Below, in pieces: positions 8,698 to 17,263 of a DNA stretch of 64,000 bases. Source of the DNA: Desulfococcus multivorans (lineage in GTDB: Bacteria > Desulfobacterota > Desulfobacteria > Desulfobacterales > Desulfococcaceae); contig NZ_CP015381.1 in the NCBI RefSeq assembly GCF_001854245.1, positions 3,941,001 to 4,005,000 of the forward strand, given 5' to 3'. The position numbers were made by a program, and so were the translations under genes. Position 1 is the first letter of the stretch; each line of letters opens with the position of its first letter. The notes below the pieces were generated by a model. That model worked only from the letters and a program-made list of their open reading frames with translations. It had not been told where the DNA came from and ran no database searches.

Positions 8698-9189
8698 ATG
8701 GCGCAGAGCAGCAAAGGCTTACCCAAGATCATACCCTTGACGCTGGTCATCCTGTTGGGCATCCTGGTCCAGGTGTTGTTCGTCTTCGCGGACATGCAAG
8801 AAACGCCGAACAAGGCGGCCGTAGCCTTCGCGGAAGCCTACTACGGATTCGACAAGACGGGGCTGGGGGAACGACTCTGTGAAAGCAGCCGGGTGGTCGA
8901 CGAGGTGAACGTCGTCGATCAGTACATATACGATGCCGCCCGGAAGGCCGAGGCCCGGGGATACGACCTGGGAATGTACGTCAAGAACGATCTCTATCAT
9001 GTGGAGACCGAAATCCTCGAGGAATCCTTCGACAAGGCCAGGGTCCGCCTGACGGCCGAGCGCAAGTCCGGCCTGAGGACCTTCTTCTCCAGGGAAGACG
9101 TCCATCCGGTGGACCTCACCTTCGACCTTGTCAGAGAGGACGGCAAATGGAAGGTCTGCACCGATCTTCTCTCCCTCGACAAGGCATAA
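8698..9189 (+). CDS. Membrane-anchored protein of unknown function
   Basis: I do not recognise this 163-residue protein. One hydrophobic segment (about 11-31) looks like an uncleaved signal anchor, leaving a soluble C-terminal domain outside the cytoplasm. That domain is alpha+beta: a helix with AVAFAEAYYGFD, then alternating strands ending in LTFDLVREDGKWKVCTDLLS. The pattern resembles NTF2-like or DUF4878-type periplasmic domains, but this is only a style match. AAGGAG at 8683-8688 is 9 bases before the ATG, so the start is secure. It is preceded by terminator-like hairpins and probably has its own promoter. Confidence 0.7.
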   Translation: MAQSSKGLPKIIPLTLVILLGILVQVLFVFADMQETPNKAAVAFAEAYYGFDKTGLGERLCESSRVVDEVNVVDQYIYDAARKAEARGYDLGMYVKNDLYHVETEILEESFDKARVRLTAERKSGLRTFFSREDVHPVDLTFDLVREDGKWKVCTDLLSLDKA

Positions 9190-9266
9190 CCCCTTCCCGT
9201 TACCCGATTGAGAAGTCCTCGATCCCGGCAGGGCGGCCCCGCCGCCCCGCCGGTGTTCAGACCGAT

Positions 9267-10058
9267 GTGACATTGCACCCCTCGAAAGATATCGGCGTGC
9301 CCTACACCGACATTCGGCGCTGCGCCAGACGGATCGCGGCCCGATTCCCCGTCCCGGAATTTTACGTCGATTTTCCCCTGGAGTTCGCTTTTTCCCAGCG
9401 TTTTTTCGAACTGGATCCAACCGTTTGCGCCATACGACGCATCGCCGTCCGGGAACTGGAGGACGATCTGGGACACGGACTGCCCCACGCCGACAAGGTG
9501 AGCCTGGATGCCGGAGCCCTCGCGATCATCGAGAGCCGGCGCATCGGCCTCTCCCTCCGGTGCATCCGGAAGCGGCTTCGGCTGGCCCAATCGGCGGGGC
9601 TGCTCCACGATATCCGACGCAAGGATGCCGATCATGCCCTGACGGGATCGATACATGCCCGGAAGCTTCTGGAAGGAAGCGGGCTGTTCACGTCGTCGGA
9701 GATTGACGCTGTCTGCGGCGCCATCCTGAACCACGAAGCCTTCAAGCGAAACCTGCCCATCCCGGGCGGGAAAGACCGGATGATATCGGACTGTCTCTAC
9801 GACGCCGACAAGTTCCGATGGGGGTACGACAATTTTACCGACACCGTATGGACCATGGTATCCTACCTGCGGGTGCCGATCGAGGATTTCATCGGTCGAT
9901 ACCCCCAGGGTATGGCAAGGATCGCCGACATCAAGCGGACCTTCCGCACTGAAACGGGGAAGGTCTACGGCCCGCGCTTCATCGACATGGGCCTCGCCGT
10001 CGGCAGGCTGCTCTACGAGACCCTCCGGCGCGACTTCGCAGCCGTCATCGCCCCATGA
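9267..10058 (+). CDS. HD-domain phosphohydrolase-like protein
   Basis: About 263 residues. The region with LLHDIRR followed by DADHA, then a later D-KFRWG segment, is the metal-binding pattern of HD-superfamily hydrolases, which act on nucleotides or phosphate esters; the substrate cannot be told. The frame is open from 9147, but that would overlap the previous gene. The upstream part is low-complexity Arg/Pro-rich translation, so a GTG near 9267 is preferred, without a clear ribosome site. The last codon overlaps the start of the J-domain gene by 4 bases, so the two are coupled. Confidence 0.7.
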   Translation: MTLHPSKDIGVPYTDIRRCARRIAARFPVPEFYVDFPLEFAFSQRFFELDPTVCAIRRIAVRELEDDLGHGLPHADKVSLDAGALAIIESRRIGLSLRCIRKRLRLAQSAGLLHDIRRKDADHALTGSIHARKLLEGSGLFTSSEIDAVCGAILNHEAFKRNLPIPGGKDRMISDCLYDADKFRWGYDNFTDTVWTMVSYLRVPIEDFIGRYPQGMARIADIKRTFRTETGKVYGPRFIDMGLAVGRLLYETLRRDFAAVIAP

Positions 10059-10507
10059 AGCTCATCGGCATCATCATCGGCCTGATCTACACCCTGTGGC
10101 CCGTAGATATCATCCCCGACATGCCGTTTGTGGGATTTCTGGACGATGTTGCCCTGTGGGTCCTCCTCTTCTGGTATCTCTTCCTGCGCCCCGGCGCAAC
10201 GGAAACACCCGCTTCGGAAGATGCCGACCCCCGTCGGGATCGCTCCCGGACCTTCCGGGGCGGCCGCGACGAGCGGGGAGGGACCGACCAGAGGCCGCCG
10301 ACCGGGGACGCCCCGAAGGACCCCTATGAGATCCTGGGCATCGACCGGGGCGCTTCACCCGAGGCTGTCAAAAAAGCCTATCGGACCCTGGCGGCCAAAT
10401 ACCACCCCGACAAGTTCGCCCACCTGGGGGAGGATTTCCAGAAAACGGCCGAAAAGCGGTTCAAAGAAATCCACGAGGCCTATCGCACCCTGATATCCAA
10501 ACCCTGA
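10055..10507 (+). CDS. DUF1232 membrane segment fused to a DnaJ J-domain
   Basis: A 150-residue co-chaperone-like protein. Residues 5-46 are hydrophobic and match the DUF1232 (YkvA) signature: WPVDIIPD, then [13 protein letters not shown] charged, disordered linker (about 50-86) leads to a J domain (88-148) with the essential HPD at 117-119. J domains stimulate DnaK ATPase, so this would recruit DnaK to the inner membrane. The G/F-rich and zinc-finger regions of full DnaJ are absent. The ATG overlaps the stop of the HD-domain gene. Confidence 0.85.
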   Translation: MKLIGIIIGLIYTLWPVDIIPDMPFVGFLDDVALWVLLFWYLFLRPGATETPASEDADPRRDRSRTFRGGRDERGGTDQRPPTGDAPKDPYEILGIDRGASPEAVKKAYRTLAAKYHPDKFAHLGEDFQKTAEKRFKEIHEAYRTLISKP

Positions 10508-10550
10508 AGCGGGGCGCCGTCGCCGGTCCCCGCCGTGAAGGAGTCGAAAC

Positions 10551-11144
10551 ATGCCCAAGATTGTCGCCGTTTACGGCAGCCCGAGACGAAACGGGAACAC
10601 CGCGACCCTGCTGAAAGCGGCCGTCAGGGGCGCCCGGGACGCCGGCGCCGAGGTCCGGGAATTCGTATTGCGGGACCTCAGGATGTCGCCCTGCCTTGAA
10701 ATCTACAAATGCAGGGAGAACGGTCGGTGCGCCATCCGGGACGACTTTCAGACGGTCCATGACGACATCCTCTCCGCCGAAGGCATGATGATCGCCTCCC
10801 CGATCTTTTTCTACACCGTGAGCGCCCACACCAAGATTCTGATGGACCGCTGCCAGTCCTGCTGGGTCAAGAAATACTGGATCGACAAGGCCGCCTTCGG
10901 AAAACGGCCCCCCACCCGCAAGGGGCTCTTCATCGCCGTGGGGGCGACCCGGGGGAAAAGGCTCTTCGAGGGGGCCCTCCTCACCGTACGCTACTTTTTC
11001 GACGTCCTGGACATGGACCTCTGGCGATCGCTGCTTTACCGGGGTCTCGACTTCGAAGGGGACGTCCTGGAACACCCCGAGTACCTGGAAGAGGCATATC
11101 GAACCGGTCGGGCCCTGGCGGAAGCCCTTCCCGCTCCGAAGTAG
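10551..11144 (+). CDS. NADPH-dependent FMN reductase / flavodoxin-fold oxidoreductase
   Basis: Flavodoxin-fold protein of 197 residues. The first strand and phosphate loop (VAVYGSPRRNGNTA) bind FMN, and ASPIFFYTVSAH is the second flavin loop. Cys48, Cys54 and Cys60 occupy the region where iron-sulfur flavoproteins carry their cluster motif, but the spacing (x5, x5) is looser than the classical one, so cluster binding is uncertain. AAGGAG precedes the ATG. Likely role: NAD(P)H-dependent flavin, quinone or metal reduction in the cytoplasm. An ABC exporter gene follows after 9 bases. Confidence 0.82.
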   Translation: MPKIVAVYGSPRRNGNTATLLKAAVRGARDAGAEVREFVLRDLRMSPCLEIYKCRENGRCAIRDDFQTVHDDILSAEGMMIASPIFFYTVSAHTKILMDRCQSCWVKKYWIDKAAFGKRPPTRKGLFIAVGATRGKRLFEGALLTVRYFFDVLDMDLWRSLLYRGLDFEGDVLEHPEYLEEAYRTGRALAEALPAPK

Positions 11145-11153
11145 CCTGCCGCA

Positions 11154-12056
11154 ATGGAAACCGCTTCGGCCGTGAAGGCCGTTCTCGAGGTCCGGGGGCT
11201 TGTCAAGGCCTACGGCGATACCAGGGCCGTCGACGGGATCAGTTTCGCCATTCCGCCCGGGATCTGCTTCGGACTCTTGGGGCCCAACGGCGCCGGAAAA
11301 ACCACCACCATCGAGGTGATCGAGGATATCCTCCCCCTGACGGCCGGAGAGATCCTCTATCGCGGCCGCCCCCGAACGCCGGCTTTCAAGCGGGAGATCG
11401 GCGTTCAGTTCCAGCACACGACGCTCCTGGACTTCCTGACGGTGCGCGAAATGCTCGCCACGTTTCAGGCCTTTTACGATATCCGTTCCGGCATCGACGA
11501 ACTGTCGGCCCTCTGCCGGCTCGAGGATATCCTCGAGCAATACGCCGACCGGATATCCGGGGGCCAGAAACAACGGATGCTGCTGGCCCTGGCCCTGGTC
11601 AACGACCCGAAACTGGTCTTCCTCGACGAACCTTCCACCGGACTGGACCCCCAGGCCCGGCGGAATCTCTGGGACATCGTTCTCGACATCAAGGCGCGGG
11701 GCAAAACCGTGGTCCTCACCACCCACTACATGGAGGAGGCCCAGCACCTCTGCGACGAGGTCGCCATCATGGACCACGGCAGGATCATTGCCCAGGGAGC
11801 CCCGGACGCGCTGATCCGACGCCACTGCCGCGGCACCACGGTGGTGCTGCCCAGGGGTGTTCTCCCCTCTTCCCCGGACCGGCTCGGCCTTCAATGGCGT
11901 GCCGCGGGCGAGAACGTCATCGTCGAAACCGAGGAGATCAACGCCTGCCTCAAGACCCTCATGGACCGGTCGGTGGATCTCAACGACGTGATCATCCACT
12001 CCCCCAACCTGGAAGACGTCTTCCTCAAACTGACCGGTCGAAAGCTGAGGGACTGA
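11154..12056 (+). CDS. ABC transporter ATP-binding protein (ABC-2 exporter type)
   Basis: Nucleotide-binding subunit of 300 residues: Walker A GPNGAGKT at 43-50, signature ISGGQKQRM near 133-141, Walker B LVFLDEPSTGLDP near 157, and an H-loop in LTTHYMEEA. The C-terminal 80 residues match the extension of drug/polysaccharide-type (CcmA/COG1131) exporters. It is followed after 2 bases by its permease. The substrate cannot be predicted. Confidence 0.93.
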   Translation: METASAVKAVLEVRGLVKAYGDTRAVDGISFAIPPGICFGLLGPNGAGKTTTIEVIEDILPLTAGEILYRGRPRTPAFKREIGVQFQHTTLLDFLTVREMLATFQAFYDIRSGIDELSALCRLEDILEQYADRISGGQKQRMLLALALVNDPKLVFLDEPSTGLDPQARRNLWDIVLDIKARGKTVVLTTHYMEEAQHLCDEVAIMDHGRIIAQGAPDALIRRHCRGTTVVLPRGVLPSSPDRLGLQWRAAGENVIVETEEINACLKTLMDRSVDLNDVIIHSPNLEDVFLKLTGRKLRD

Positions 12057-12058
12057 CC

Positions 12059-13105
12059 ATGCGTTTCAAGCGAACCTGGATGATGTTCAAGGCCCGAAAC
12101 GCCGAATTTTTCAGGGACCGCGCCTCCTTCGGGTGGAATTTTCTCTTTCCGTTCCTGATCGTGGCGGGGTTCGGGCTCATTTTCGGCAGCGACGTCCGCA
12201 ACGACTACAAGATCGGCATCTTCCACCACCTGGAGGGGACGGTGACCCCGGCAGACACATCCCTGCCCGAGGCCCTCGAAACTGCCCCCATGCTCAGTTT
12301 CGTGGAATTCGAAACCGCTGCCGACGGCATAGAAGCCCTGCGGCACCACAAGATCGATCTTTTGACGGCGACGAACACCTCGGACAGGCGATACTGGGTG
12401 ACCGACGGGCCGCGGGGACACGTGGCGGAACGGCTCTTTCTCGCCGCCCTGGCGCCCCCCGAATGCCTGAAAGCGAGGCAAAAGCAGGAGATCGAGGGCA
12501 CTCCGATCCGATACATCGACTGGCTTTTTCCCGGTATCCTGGCCATGAACATGATGTTCAGCGCCCTCTGGGGGGTCGGCTTCGTCATCGTGCGCTACCG
12601 GAAGACCGGCGTGCTCAAACGCCTGAAGGTTACCCCATTGACGGCTTTCGAGTACCTGACGGCCCAGATGCTCTCCAGGATCTTTCTCCTGATCTTCACC
12701 GGGGTGATCATGTGGATCGGGTGCGACCTCTTCTTTGACTTCAACGTTCAGGGCTCTTATATTGATATTTGCATCACGTTCGTGCTCGGCGGCCTCAGCC
12801 TCTGCGCACTGGGACTGGTCGTCGCCGCAAGAGGGACCAGCGAAGAGTTCACCAGCGGCGTCGTCAATTTCATCGGATGGCCCATGATGTTTCTCTCGGA
12901 GGTCTGGTTTTCCCTGGAGGGAGCGCCCCATTGGCTGAAACTGACGGCGGAGGTCTTCCCCCTCACACACATGCTGCGGGCCGTCCGCAGCATCATGAAC
13001 GACGGCGCCGGCCTGGCGGAGGTCTGGCCGGAGGTGGGTATTCTTGGGGCCATGACAGTGATTTTCCTCGTTTTCGGCTCATGGATGTTCTCGTGGAACA
13101 GATAG
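12059..13105 (+). CDS. ABC-2 type transporter permease
   Basis: Membrane subunit of about 348 residues pairing with the ATPase just upstream. One N-terminal membrane helix (FLFPFLIVAGFGLIFG) is followed by a soluble extracytoplasmic domain of about 140 residues, then five more hydrophobic segments from about residue 160 to the end: the COG0842 one-plus-five topology. The open frame extends back to 11894 inside the ATPase gene; the ATG at 12059 fits the domain start and the tight 2-base gap. Confidence 0.9.
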   Translation: MRFKRTWMMFKARNAEFFRDRASFGWNFLFPFLIVAGFGLIFGSDVRNDYKIGIFHHLEGTVTPADTSLPEALETAPMLSFVEFETAADGIEALRHHKIDLLTATNTSDRRYWVTDGPRGHVAERLFLAALAPPECLKARQKQEIEGTPIRYIDWLFPGILAMNMMFSALWGVGFVIVRYRKTGVLKRLKVTPLTAFEYLTAQMLSRIFLLIFTGVIMWIGCDLFFDFNVQGSYIDICITFVLGGLSLCALGLVVAARGTSEEFTSGVVNFIGWPMMFLSEVWFSLEGAPHWLKLTAEVFPLTHMLRAVRSIMNDGAGLAEVWPEVGILGAMTVIFLVFGSWMFSWNR

Positions 13106-13186
13106 GGCGGCAACCCGAGCCCGGGCCCGCATTTCCGAAAATCCGACCGTTGTCGTCGAAGCGGTCAACCCATAAAGGAAACCGAC

Positions 13187-13522
13187 ATGAACACGCAAAA
13201 CTCAACCCCCAAAGGCGTACCTTTCAATCTCGAAAACAGCGTGGCCTATGCCATCGGCTCAGTGGTGAGCAAGACCCTGCTCAAGAAAAACGCCGGCAAC
13301 ATCACCCTGTTTTCCTTTGACGCGGGACAGGGGCTCAGTGAACATACCGCCCCTTTCGACGCGGTGGTCTATATCCTCGACGGCGAGGGCGAGATCACCA
13401 TCGGCGGCAAAAAGTTCGACGTCGCCGCCGGTGAATCCCTGATCATGCCGGCAAACGTGCCCCATGCGCTTCATGCCGGGAAGCGGTTCAAGATGCTGCT
13501 GATCATGATCCGCAGCGAATAG
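13187..13522 (+). CDS. Small cupin-domain protein
   Basis: Single cupin barrel of 111 residues. The first metal motif region reads GLSEHTAPFDAVVYILDGEGE and the second GESLIMPANVPHALHA, so His and Glu ligands are partly present. Such proteins serve as metal-dependent enzymes or small-molecule sensors and the substrate is unknown. An AAAGGA precedes the ATG. A ferredoxin gene follows on the same strand. Confidence 0.85.
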   Translation: MNTQNSTPKGVPFNLENSVAYAIGSVVSKTLLKKNAGNITLFSFDAGQGLSEHTAPFDAVVYILDGEGEITIGGKKFDVAAGESLIMPANVPHALHAGKRFKMLLIMIRSE

Positions 13523-13601
13523 GCGCGCGGGCGAATCCCGTCCGCGACCGTGAACCGTGATCGGTCATCACCTGAAACCTTAAAGACAAGGAGTGTCAGT
13601 T

Positions 13602-13796
13602 ATGGGAAAAAAAGTAATCATCGATACGGAGGAGTGCATCGGCTGCGAAAGCTGCGTGGAACTGTGCCCGGAGGTTTTCGAATTTGACGATGATCTGGAA
13701 AAGGCCGTGGTCATATCCGCCGACAGCTATGATGAAGCCTGCGTGGAGGAGGCCATGGAAACCTGTCCGGTGAGTTGCATTCACTGGGAGGAATAA
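13602..13796 (+). CDS. Single-cluster ferredoxin of the Desulfovibrio type
   Basis: 64-residue electron carrier. Cys12-x2-Cys15-x2-Cys18, with Cys55 before Pro, forms the ligand set of a single [4Fe-4S] (or [3Fe-4S]) cluster; Cys22 and Cys59 are in positions that form a disulfide in related Desulfovibrio ferredoxins. The protein is strongly acidic. AAGGAG lies about 9 bases before the ATG at 13602; a GTG at 13593 is in frame but overlaps the ribosome site. The ornithine aminotransferase begins 4 bases after its stop, with the ribosome site inside this gene. Confidence 0.92.
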   Translation: MGKKVIIDTEECIGCESCVELCPEVFEFDDDLEKAVVISADSYDEACVEEAMETCPVSCIHWEE

Positions 13797-13800
13797 TCGC

Positions 13801-15000
13801 GTGAAGGCGGATGCGTTCATCGCCATGGAAGAACGGCTGGGGGCCCACAATTACCATCCCCTGGACGTCGTACTGACACGGGGAGAGGGGGTCTGGGTCT
13901 GGGACGTGGACGGCCGGAAATACCTGGACTGCCTCTCCGCCTATTCCGCGGTCAACCAGGGCCACTGCCACCCGAGGATCTTCAAGGCCATGGTCGAACA
14001 GGCCGCCCGCCTGACGCTGACCTCGAGGGCCTTCAGAAACGACCAACTGGGCCGCTTCTATGAGGAGATCTGCGACCTGACCCGCAGCCACAAGGTGCTG
14101 CCCATGAACAGCGGTGCGGAAGCGGTGGAAACCGCCGTCAAAACCGTTCGGAAGTGGGGGTACCGGGTCAAGGGGGTTCCGGAGGATCAGGCGGAGATCA
14201 TCGTCTGCCGCAACAATTTTCACGGCAGGACCATCACCGTCATCAGCTTCAGCACCGACGACGCCTCCAGGGACGGGTTCGGCCCCTTCACGCCGGGGTT
14301 CCGGATCGTCCCGTTCGGGGACATCGACGCCCTTTCTTCGGCCGTCACCCCGAACACGGTAGGCTTTCTGGTGGAGCCGATCCAGGGCGAGGCCGGGGTG
14401 ATCCTCCCCCCGGCCGGATACCTCAAGGCAGCCAGGTCCATCTGCCGGGACCGCAACATCGTCCTGATCCTCGATGAAATCCAGACCGGCCTCGGCCGCA
14501 CGGGAAAGCTCCTGGCCGAGGAACACGAAGGCATCGAGGCCGATCTGACCCTCGTTGGGAAGGCGCTCTCCGGCGGCTTCTACCCGATATCGGCGGTCCT
14601 CTCCAACAGCGAGGTCCTGGGCGTCCTCCAGCCCGGGGAGCACGGCAGCACCTTCGGCGGCAACCCCCTGGCCTGCGCCGTGGCCCGGGAGGCCCTCAAG
14701 GTCCTCGTCGAGGAGGGGATGATCGAGAACGCCGCCCGGATGGGGGACTACTTCCTGAAGGGATTGAACCAGATCCGGACGCCCGGCGTCAGGGAGATCC
14801 GGGGCAAGGGGCTCATGATCGGGATGGAATTCCATCCCGAGATGGGCGGTGCTCGGCCCTATTGCCAACGCCTCAAGGAAAAGGGCATCCTCTGCAAGGA
14901 GACCCACGAACACACCATCCGGTTCGCGCCGCCTCTGGTGATCACCCGGGAGACAGTCGACTGGGCCCTCGACATCATTCGGTCCGTCATCGAGGGGTGA
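13801..15000 (+). CDS. rocD: Ornithine--oxo-acid aminotransferase
   Basis: PLP-dependent class-III aminotransferase of 399 residues that converts ornithine and 2-oxoglutarate to glutamate semialdehyde and glutamate. The N-terminal [21 protein letters not shown] and [20 protein letters not shown] are highly characteristic of ornithine aminotransferases. The PLP lysine is Lys254 (LVGKALSGG) and the Asp of LILDEIQTG is present. It starts at GTG 13801 with GGGAGG at 13786-13791 inside the ferredoxin gene. It opens an ornithine/carbamoyl-phosphate cluster with argF, pyrB and arcC. Confidence 0.93.
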   Translation: MKADAFIAMEERLGAHNYHPLDVVLTRGEGVWVWDVDGRKYLDCLSAYSAVNQGHCHPRIFKAMVEQAARLTLTSRAFRNDQLGRFYEEICDLTRSHKVLPMNSGAEAVETAVKTVRKWGYRVKGVPEDQAEIIVCRNNFHGRTITVISFSTDDASRDGFGPFTPGFRIVPFGDIDALSSAVTPNTVGFLVEPIQGEAGVILPPAGYLKAARSICRDRNIVLILDEIQTGLGRTGKLLAEEHEGIEADLTLVGKALSGGFYPISAVLSNSEVLGVLQPGEHGSTFGGNPLACAVAREALKVLVEEGMIENAARMGDYFLKGLNQIRTPGVREIRGKGLMIGMEFHPEMGGARPYCQRLKEKGILCKETHEHTIRFAPPLVITRETVDWALDIIRSVIEG

Positions 15001-15072
15001 ACGCCACGCGATTAGGGGTTGAATTATTCTCCGCCATTCGATACAGAATCGACGGTAGATCCTTATGGGACG

Positions 15073-15095
15073 CCCCCGGGGCGCCGCCCCGGGGG
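15073..15095 (+). other. GC-rich hairpin in the rocD-argF gap
   Basis: CCCCCGGGGC (15073-15082) and GCCCCGGGGG (15086-15095) form a perfect 10-bp stem with a 3-base loop and no T-tract. It lies in the 222-base gap before argF and could be a transcript stabiliser or weak terminator. Nothing else is recognised in the gap. Confidence 0.5.
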
Positions 15096-15222
15096 GAGAG
15101 ATGCGATGATTCGGTGATCATCGCCCCTTAACCGTCTGACGGCATCTGTGGACGCGATCCTGATCGATCGCTCCAAAGGACGGATCGACGACAACCCCGC
15201 ATCCGAGGCAGGGAGACGAGCG

Positions 15223-16224
15223 ATGGCATTCAACCTGAAAAACAGGCATTTTCTGACACTGCTGGATTTTACCCCCGACGAGATCGATTTTCTGCTCCGG
15301 CTTGCGGGGGATCTCAAACGGGCCAGATACGCCGGCATGGAGCAGCCGCGGCTCAAGGGCAGAAACATCGTGCTGATCTTCGAAAAAGACTCCACCCGGA
15401 CCCGGTGCGCCTTTGAAACCGCCGCCTGGGACCAGGGCGCCAACGTCACCTACCTGGGGCCTTCCGGCTCCCAGATGGGGAAAAAGGAATCCCTCAAGGA
15501 CACCGCCCGCGTGTTGGGCCGGATGTATGACGGCATCGAGTACCGCGGGTTCGCCCAGGAGGCGGTGGAGACCCTGGCCCGATACGCGGGGGTGCCGGTG
15601 TGGAACGGCCTGACCAACGAATTCCATCCGACCCAGGTGCTGGCCGACCTGATGACCATGACGGAGCACTGCGACAAACCCCTCCGGCGGATGGCGCTGG
15701 CCTACCTGGGAGACGCCCGGAACAACATGGGCAACTCCCTTCTGGTGGGGGCCGCCAAGATGGGCCTCGATTTCCGCGCCGTCGCCCCCCGGTCTCTCCA
15801 GCCGAGTCCGGCGCTGGTGGGAAAGGCACGGGATATCGCCGCCGGGACCGGCGCCCGCATCACGATTACCGACCAGGTCGAAGCGGGGGTCCGAGGATGC
15901 GACTTCCTCTACACCGACGTCTGGGTCTCCATGGGCGAGCCGGACGAGGTCTGGCAGGAGCGGGTCGACCTCTTGAAGCCCTATCAGGTCAACGCCGACG
16001 TCATGGCCATGACCGGAAATACCGATACCCGGTTTCTGCACTGTCTCCCGGCGTTCCACAACCGGGACACCGCCGTGGGGGAGGCCATTTACCGGAAATT
16101 CGGCATCCCGGCCATGGAGGTCACCGACGACGTGTTCGAATCCCGGGCATCCGTCGTGTTCGATCAGGCGGAAAACCGGGTCCACACCATCAAGGCGGTC
16201 ATGGTCGCCACCCTGGGGGCATGA
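15223..16224 (+). CDS. argF: Ornithine carbamoyltransferase
   Basis: Makes citrulline from ornithine and carbamoyl phosphate, or the reverse in arginine catabolism. 333 residues, the usual length. The carbamoyl-phosphate loop STRTR is at 57-61, [14 protein letters not shown] is the second phosphate-site segment, and HCLPAF near 267 is the OTC ornithine-site motif. The ORF is open from 15148, but the ATG at 15223 begins exactly at the family N-terminus. Neighbours (rocD, pyrB, carbamate kinase) make either an anabolic or a catabolic role possible. Confidence 0.95.
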   Translation: MAFNLKNRHFLTLLDFTPDEIDFLLRLAGDLKRARYAGMEQPRLKGRNIVLIFEKDSTRTRCAFETAAWDQGANVTYLGPSGSQMGKKESLKDTARVLGRMYDGIEYRGFAQEAVETLARYAGVPVWNGLTNEFHPTQVLADLMTMTEHCDKPLRRMALAYLGDARNNMGNSLLVGAAKMGLDFRAVAPRSLQPSPALVGKARDIAAGTGARITITDQVEAGVRGCDFLYTDVWVSMGEPDEVWQERVDLLKPYQVNADVMAMTGNTDTRFLHCLPAFHNRDTAVGEAIYRKFGIPAMEVTDDVFESRASVVFDQAENRVHTIKAVMVATLGA

Positions 16225-16282
16225 TCTCCGGGAAAGACCGCCCCGTAATCTTCAACATGAATCGAGACGACAGGAGGGCCCC

Positions 16283-17224
16283 ATGGGCGCGTTTCCCCTG
16301 AAGCATGTGTATGAAGCCCAGCAATTCGATCGCCGACTGCTGGACACGGTCTTTGAGACGGCGGACGACATGAAGCGCGACATGGCCGAAGGCGGCCGGC
16401 GCTATGGACGGTCTCTGGCCAACAAGATCATGGCCTCTCTCTTCTACGAGCCCTCGACCCGAACCCGGTTCTCCTTCGAGGCCGCCATGATGCGCCTGGG
16501 GGGCAACCTCATCACCACGGAAAACGCCCGGGAGTTTTCCAGTGCCGCCAAGGGGGAGAGCCTCTACGACTCGACCCGGATCATGAACGGATACGCCGAC
16601 ATCATCGTCATGCGACACCACGAGGCCGGGAGCGCCGAGAAAGCCGCCCGGGTTTCCACGATCCCCGTCATCAACGCCGGGGACGGCGCCGGCCAGCACC
16701 CGACCCAGGCGCTCCTCGACCTCTATACCATCAAGGATCATTTTTCCGAGATCAACAACCTCAAGGTCGCCATGGTCGGCGACCTGAAATACGGGCGCAC
16801 CGTCCGTTCCCTCTCCTATCTCCTGACCAAATATTCGGGAATCCGGATCGTTTTCGTGTCGCCCCCGGTCTGCCGGATGGCATCGGACATCAAGAGCTAC
16901 CTGGACAAGGAGGGGATTCCCTGGGCGGAGGACACCGACCTCGACAACGTACTGCCCCAGGTCGACTGCGTCTACATGACCCGGATCCAGAAGGAGCGCT
17001 TCATCATTCCGGAGGACTACGACGACGCCGTCGGGAAATACGTCCTCACGCCCGAAAAGGTCCGTCGGATGAAACCGGACGCCATCATCATGCATCCGCT
17101 GCCCCGACTTGACGAGATCCCTCGGGCCGTGGACGACGATCCCCGGGCCCACTACTTCGAGCAGGCCCAAAACGGCCTCTATATCCGCATGGCCCTGCTC
17201 TACCTGCTGTTGACGGCCGACTGA
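16283..17224 (+). CDS. pyrB: Aspartate carbamoyltransferase catalytic chain
   Basis: Catalyses the first committed step of pyrimidine synthesis, carbamoyl phosphate plus aspartate to carbamoyl aspartate. 313 residues. STRTRF at 58-63 binds phosphate; AAKGESLYDS carries the mobile-loop Lys; GDGAGQHPTQALLDL and HPLPRLDEI match ATCase rather than OTC (no HCLP). AGGAGG precedes the ATG. No regulatory pyrI or dihydroorotase gene is adjacent; it sits between argF and a P-loop protein next to carbamate kinase. Confidence 0.92.
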   Translation: MGAFPLKHVYEAQQFDRRLLDTVFETADDMKRDMAEGGRRYGRSLANKIMASLFYEPSTRTRFSFEAAMMRLGGNLITTENAREFSSAAKGESLYDSTRIMNGYADIIVMRHHEAGSAEKAARVSTIPVINAGDGAGQHPTQALLDLYTIKDHFSEINNLKVAMVGDLKYGRTVRSLSYLLTKYSGIRIVFVSPPVCRMASDIKSYLDKEGIPWAEDTDLDNVLPQVDCVYMTRIQKERFIIPEDYDDAVGKYVLTPEKVRRMKPDAIIMHPLPRLDEIPRAVDDDPRAHYFEQAQNGLYIRMALLYLLLTAD

Positions 17225-17263
17225 AACGCCCCTTCCGGGGGCGCCGGAAAGGAGCGCGAAAGA

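Noticed and set aside
15148-15222. Upstream extension of ornithine carbamoyltransferase
   Set aside because: The extra 25 residues have no family similarity; ATG 15223 aligns with the normal OTC N-terminus.
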